Position numbers and translations under genes: made by a program
Notes under the pieces: generated by a model
The model's input: the letters and a program-made list of their open reading frames with translations, nothing else
Database searches by the model: none
What the model was told of the DNA's origin: nothing
DNA from: Rhodocyclaceae bacterium
GTDB lineage: Bacteria > Pseudomonadota > Gammaproteobacteria > Burkholderiales > Rhodocyclaceae
Assembly: GCA_016718525.1 (NCBI GenBank)
Contig: JADKDD010000001.1
Span: forward strand, 248,001 to 312,000
Length of the DNA stretch: 64,000 nt
Direction of reading: 5' to 3'
Shown: piece after piece, positions 60,133-64,000 of the stretch
How positions within the stretch are numbered: position 1 is the first letter of the stretch
Layout of the letters: each line of letters opens with the position of its first letter

Positions 60133-61189
60133 TCACGCCTTCCAGATCATCATTGATCCATGCATCGAGCAGGGTATATGACACAGCCAATACTACCGGG
60201 CCGACAAAAATCCCGATTAAGCCGAAGCCGAGCAAGCCGCCGATGACACCGATCAGGATCAACAAAAGCGGCAAATCAGCGCCCTTTTTGATCAGAAATG
60301 GGCGCAGGAAGTTGTCCATGGTCGCCACAAAGAGGCTCCACACCAGAAGGAAAGTGCCCCATCCGCTATCGCCTGTCCAAAACAGCCAGCCGACGGCGGG
60401 AAACAGGATCAGACTGGGGCCCAACTGAGCGATGCAGAACATCAACATGACTGCCGACAGTAGAGCGGCAAAAGGTATTCCGGCAATGGCGAGGCCGATT
60501 CCGCCAAATGCGGTTTGCACAATAGCCGTAATCCCAACCCCAAGCGCGACGCCACGGATCGCTTGGCCGGCCAGAATGATCGCGTTCCTTCCGCGCAGGC
60601 CGGCGAGACGCTGACCAAACTTCAGCGCGGCGGCAGCCCATGCTTCGCCGTCGGCATAGAGCACCGCTGAGAAAGCCACGACGAGCAAAAACTGTACGAT
60701 CGCGAAACCGACACTGCCGGCCTGTGCAAGCGCCCAGCGTCCTGCCTCTGCGGCATAGGGTTGCGCTTTGGCGACCAAACCTTGCGGCCCGGAGTCGCTC
60801 ATTTGTACCCAGAACGATGATATTTTTTCGCCGATCAACGGGATTCCAGCTACCCAGTCCGGTTGGTCCGGTATTCCCGCGGCGACGATTTTTTTGGCGA
60901 TGTCCGTGATTTCTGTAGCGTGGTTAGCGATGGTAGCAATCGCAAGAATCAGCGGAATGACCAGCAAGAGCAGCAAGGCCAGACTCATCCCGGCCACGGC
61001 CAGGCCACGGCGTCCGTTAAGACGCTGCTCGAGCGACTGTAACAACGGCCATGTCGCAACAACGACCATTACTGCCCACACGGCCATAGCCAGAAAGGGA
61101 CGCAAAACCCACAGCGAAAGGCCAATGAGCAAAATAATGAACAATACCGCGAGTGTCGTGCGCGACAGGTCTTTTGGGTGGTCAGCCAC
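60113..61189 (-). CDS. AI-2E family transporter
   Basis: 358 residues from a GTG at 61189, preceded by AAAGGGA. The longer ATG frame to 61339 would give an odd 50-residue basic leader. Seven to eight membrane helices in the family arrangement: an N-terminal pair (LAVLFIILLIGLSLWVLRPFLAMAVWAVMVVVATWPLL), a periplasmic helical domain, then GLAIAGIPFAALLSAVMLMFCIAQLGPSLILFPAVGWL and DNFLRPFLIKKGADLPLLLILIGVIGGLLGFGLIGIFVGPVVLAV. Named for TqsA; the substrate is usually unknown and may be a cation or a small signal. Confidence 0.87.
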   Translation of the reverse strand: MADHPKDLSRTTLAVLFIILLIGLSLWVLRPFLAMAVWAVMVVVATWPLLQSLEQRLNGRRGLAVAGMSLALLLLLVIPLILAIATIANHATEITDIAKKIVAAGIPDQPDWVAGIPLIGEKISSFWVQMSDSGPQGLVAKAQPYAAEAGRWALAQAGSVGFAIVQFLLVVAFSAVLYADGEAWAAAALKFGQRLAGLRGRNAIILAGQAIRGVALGVGITAIVQTAFGGIGLAIAGIPFAALLSAVMLMFCIAQLGPSLILFPAVGWLFWTGDSGWGTFLLVWSLFVATMDNFLRPFLIKKGADLPLLLILIGVIGGLLGFGLIGIFVGPVVLAVSYTLLDAWINDDLEGVITDSAK

Positions 61190-61371
61190 GTTATCCCTTT
61201 CCCGAGAATGACTCAGCGCGCATCTTAGCGCAAGGTCGCTGAAGGGACCCTGTGAAGTTTTGTGCTGCCAAGATGACTTGTTGTTGTCAGTTGGGCTGGT
61301 GCCGATCCGGCGATTGCGCCGATGCACTGGAGTCGCCATAATTTGCCGGTCCAGCGAACCCAGGATCCGCC

Positions 61372-63063
61372 ATGAATTGGATTACCCCTTTTTTTACTCA
61401 GCACGCCGAAATCGGCGTGTTTCTTGCAATCGGCGCGGGCTATTGGATTGGCCAGTTCAAATACAAAGGCGTTGGTTTTGGTCCGGTCACCGGATCACTG
61501 ATCGCCGGCTTGGTGATTGGATATTTCTTCCACGTGCCGGTTGCCGATACTGCCAAGCAGTTGCTGTTCTTGATGTTCATGTTTGGTATCGGTTACTCAG
61601 CCGGACCCGGTTTCATTCGCGGCATTCAGGAAGGTGGCTGGCGTTGGATTGTGATGGGCATTGTGATTCCGGTAACTGGTGTGCTGACGACGGTTGCGGT
61701 TGCCAAATTACTTGGTATCGACATGGGCTATGCCGCTGGAATGATGTCCGGCGGGCTGACTGAATCTCCGGTAATCGGCACAGCCAGTGAGGCCATCCGC
61801 GCGCTCCCGATCTCCGATGACGAAAAGCACCGGCTGATCTCACAGATTCCAATTGCCGATGCGCTGACCTACATTTTTGGCACATTCGGGATTATCTTTT
61901 TTTGCACGTATATCGGGCCATGGATCATGCGCATCGACCTAAAAGCCGAAGCACTGAAACTTGAAGCAGAAATGGGAATGGAACGTAAGCAAGAGGGTGT
62001 CGAATCGGCTTGGCGGATGTTCGAGTTGCGAGCGTATCGGGTGGATGCCGGACACGCGATGGTCGGGTTGTCCGTAGCTCAGGCTGAAACAGCATTGGCA
62101 CCACAGCGATTGTTTGTTGAGCGCGTGCGACGCGGCAAGGCGATCATCGAAGCAACGCCCGAAACTGTATTGCAGGCAGACGATATTCTGGCTGTCATCG
62201 GCCTGAACGAAGCACTCCTGAAAATCCTCGCCACACACGTGGAGGAGGTTTACGACCGCGAGCTGCTGGATATTTCCCTGGCAACCCAAGACATTGAAGT
62301 AACCAGTGACGCCGTCTCGGGACAAACGGTTGCCGAGTTGCGTGATCAAGCGGCTGCTGTCCGTGGTGTTTTTCTTAAAAACATCAAACGCGGATCCGAG
62401 CAGCTTCCGGTGACTCCCGGCACGGTGATCCGGCGCGGTGATCTATTAACCGTTCACGGACTGGAACCCGCTGTCAATCGGGTGGCGGCCATCGCGGGAA
62501 ATATCGCCAGACCGAAACAGAATACCGATTTTGTGGTTTTTGGTTTAGCGATTTTTGCCGGTGCCTTGGTGGGACTTGCCTTGACGTTTCCCATCGGCGG
62601 CTTGCATATTGCATTGGGCAGTAGTGTCGCTGTGTTGCTGATTGGCTTGGCGATTGGTTGGCGTAATTCGATACAACCCAAGTTTGCATTCATCCCTGCA
62701 GGTGCGCTGGAATTCATGACCTCAATTGGCTTGGCTGCATTTGTCGCAATGATCGGTTTGAAAGCTGGCCCGGTGTTTATCGATGCGATCAAGGAAATCG
62801 GCATCAAGGTCTTTCTTGGCGGCGTGATTGTCACGCTGACGCCACAGCTGGTCGGCCTGTTTGTAGGCCGATACATACTCAAGCTCAACCCGGTGTTGCT
62901 GCTTGGTGCGCTGGCCGGGGCACAGACGATGACCGCCGCGCTGGCATCGGTTCAAGAACGTTCTGGAAGCCCTGTAGCGGTAATTGGTTACTCGAGCACG
63001 GTGGCGTTTGGACACGTATTGATTTCAATAGGAGGTACGGCTTTAATCTGGATGTTGCATTGA
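61372..63063 (+). CDS. AspT/YidE-family aspartate:alanine-type antiporter
   Basis: 563 residues: an N-terminal set of membrane helices (ITPFFTQHAEIGVFLAIGAGYWIGQFKYKGVGFGPVTGSLIAGLVIGYFF, then SGGLTESPVIGTASEAI), a central pair of TrkA-C (RCK_C) domains around residues 210-370, and a C-terminal membrane half (LGALAGAQTMTAALASVQERSGSPVAVIGYSSTVAFGHVLI). This is the aspartate-alanine exchanger layout. The actual substrate is inferred only from the family. Confidence 0.88.
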   Translation: MNWITPFFTQHAEIGVFLAIGAGYWIGQFKYKGVGFGPVTGSLIAGLVIGYFFHVPVADTAKQLLFLMFMFGIGYSAGPGFIRGIQEGGWRWIVMGIVIPVTGVLTTVAVAKLLGIDMGYAAGMMSGGLTESPVIGTASEAIRALPISDDEKHRLISQIPIADALTYIFGTFGIIFFCTYIGPWIMRIDLKAEALKLEAEMGMERKQEGVESAWRMFELRAYRVDAGHAMVGLSVAQAETALAPQRLFVERVRRGKAIIEATPETVLQADDILAVIGLNEALLKILATHVEEVYDRELLDISLATQDIEVTSDAVSGQTVAELRDQAAAVRGVFLKNIKRGSEQLPVTPGTVIRRGDLLTVHGLEPAVNRVAAIAGNIARPKQNTDFVVFGLAIFAGALVGLALTFPIGGLHIALGSSVAVLLIGLAIGWRNSIQPKFAFIPAGALEFMTSIGLAAFVAMIGLKAGPVFIDAIKEIGIKVFLGGVIVTLTPQLVGLFVGRYILKLNPVLLLGALAGAQTMTAALASVQERSGSPVAVIGYSSTVAFGHVLISIGGTALIWMLH

Positions 63064-63107
63064 AGGCATAACGCGCAAACGACTGATTCATGTGCATGTT
63101 GGCTATC

Positions 63108-63113
63108 TATAAT
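63108..63113 (+). promoter_or_regulatory. -10 element of the mechanosensitive channel gene
   Basis: A perfect TATAAT 35 bp before the ATG at 63149. The -35 region around 63085-63090 (GATTCA) is weak. Confidence 0.5.
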
Positions 63114-63148
63114 CAGGCACTTTATAGGCCTCTACTTAGGGTGTCGCA

Positions 63149-64000
63149 ATGCACAATTTGTATAACGTGATTAGCGCATTGAATCTTTCACGTTGCCTCG
63201 CCAACGCCCGCGTCCTTGCGTTGCTGATGCTGTTGAGTCCGTTCGCGGGAGTTTCTCCGGTATCCGCGGCGAATGCTCCGCCACCAAAGGAGGCAACTCT
63301 CGAATACAACTTCCGTCCGATTTTTACCTTCCGTGCTGGATTGTTTGGCACGGATCCGGAAGCTAGGGCTGCGCGCGCCTATGAGCGAATCAAGGCACTA
63401 ACTCCCACCCAAATGCTGCAACCGATTTCACGTAAAGTCGCTACGCTTGATGGCGTTACCGGAATCATGATTCGTGTCGGCGATGTTCAATTGTTTACTG
63501 TGCTGCAGGATGATCTTGACGCTGAGCAAGGCCTTACCCTGGAACAGGCCGCCAAAGAGACTGAAGGGCGACTGGCTGAGGCGCTACAGGCCGGGCGCGA
63601 CCAATGGGTGCTTGGTTCCATCCTGAAAGAATTGGCGTGGGCGGCACTCGCCACCGCGCTCGCATTTTCTTTGTTGTGGTTGATCAGTCGAGCCACAAAT
63701 TATCTCGTCGGCCTTGTTCAGGCCGCAATCGACCGCGAGGACGCTGCACCGACGCTGCGTTGGACACGGCATATATGGCTGTTGGTGCAGCGCCTATTTC
63801 GCTTGGTGCTGGGATTTTTGTGGCTAAGCGTTGGTTACATTTGGTTGGTCTTCGTGTTGTCTGCGTTTCAAACCACCGAACCACTGGGGGCAAAACTTGG
63901 CGGATTCCTCCTCGGATTGGTCAGCTCGCTTGGTCAGGGTTTGGTTAATGCCGTGCCGGGAGTTCTGACCGTCATGCTGATTATGTTCTTGACTCATGCC
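63149..64000 (+). CDS. Mechanosensitive ion channel family protein, N-terminal part
   Basis: The frame is open from ATG 63149 to the window edge (284 codons). A signal-like hydrophobic stretch (RVLALLMLLSPFAGVSPVSA) is followed by a periplasmic domain (TPTQMLQPISRKVATLDGVTGIMIRVGDVQLFTVLQDDLD). Helices begin at about residue 160 (LAWAALATALAFSLLWLISRAT). A further long helix LVQRLFRLVLGFLWLSVGYIWLVFVLSAF and VPGVLTVMLIMFLTHA precede the pore domain, which lies outside the window. This N-terminal layout is that of long MscS/MscK-like channels, but the MscS core itself is not visible. Confidence 0.7.
   Translation, partial: MHNLYNVISALNLSRCLANARVLALLMLLSPFAGVSPVSAANAPPPKEATLEYNFRPIFTFRAGLFGTDPEARAARAYERIKALTPTQMLQPISRKVATLDGVTGIMIRVGDVQLFTVLQDDLDAEQGLTLEQAAKETEGRLAEALQAGRDQWVLGSILKELAWAALATALAFSLLWLISRATNYLVGLVQAAIDREDAAPTLRWTRHIWLLVQRLFRLVLGFLWLSVGYIWLVFVLSAFQTTEPLGAKLGGFLLGLVSSLGQGLVNAVPGVLTVMLIMFLTHA

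Overview
The window is ordinary chromosome of a Gram-negative bacterium, most probably a betaproteobacterium of the Burkholderiales type. The evidence is the ribF-ileS-lspA-fkpB-ispH block, a complete cbb3 oxidase locus (ccoI, ccoS, ccoNOQP, ccoG, ccoH) with Fnr-type regulators and hemN, a periplasmic AmiC-type amidase, LPS heptosyltransferase WaaF, OmpW, and betaproteobacterial-looking tRNA-Arg(ACG) and tRNA-Thr(CGT). This assignment is inference from gene content and order. There is no prophage, IS element, CRISPR array or defence island. The genes are dense, with many 4-bp overlaps.

Layout. 0-9.5 kb: end of an unrecognised gene, a CPA2 cation/proton antiporter fused at its 3' end to the remnant of an arylsulfatase, a small secreted protein, a large DUF349 protein, a complete HisJQMP-like basic amino-acid ABC transporter and an EamA permease. 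9.6-11.4 kb: an arylsulfatase with a frameshift near its end. 11.5-23.5 kb: tRNA-Arg; ispH-fkpB-lspA-ileS-ribF; amiC, tsaE and queG; sulfurtransferase, STAS-like protein, HU, mnmA and a Nudix hydrolase. 23.6-30.1 kb: ilvE, a zinc-finger protein, waaF, an NTF2-like protein, a YheT hydrolase and phosphomannomutase, then several small proteins, one of only 50 residues. 30.1-35.8 kb: alaS, glycerophosphodiesterase and a UgpB-like binding protein without its permeases, a tandem-duplicated membrane protein and tRNA-Thr. 36-42.8 kb: fnr, ppk2, a glycine-zipper lipoprotein, a GST, a fatty-acid hydroxylase-like protein, a creatininase and an SDR. 42.8-56.9 kb: the microaerobic respiration region (ccoI, ccoS, ompW, ccoNOQP, ccoG, ccoH, a 77-residue membrane protein, usp, a second fnr, hemN, a SafE-like protein). 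57-64 kb: an alpha/beta hydrolase, an M29-like hydrolase, a MaoC protein, DUF1653, an AI-2E transporter, an AspT-like antiporter and a truncated MscS channel.

The clearest system is a low-oxygen regulon. Two different Fnr paralogues, both with the four iron-sulfur cysteines, lie among five good FNR boxes: upstream of fnr itself, ompW, ccoN, usp, and between the second fnr and hemN. Several boxes sit at the class II activator distance from a plausible -10 element.

The most unusual signal is a 25-bp interspersed sequence (GTTGGTGCTG plus a conserved ACACGC-type tail). It occurs at least seven times, both between genes and inside genes. At some copies it can fold into a hairpin whose stem pairs differ but still match. 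Other oddities are a roughly 33-residue low-complexity insertion in ileS, a perfect 22-bp palindrome at tsaE/queG, whose start codons are back to back, and a GACAGGATT nonamer array.
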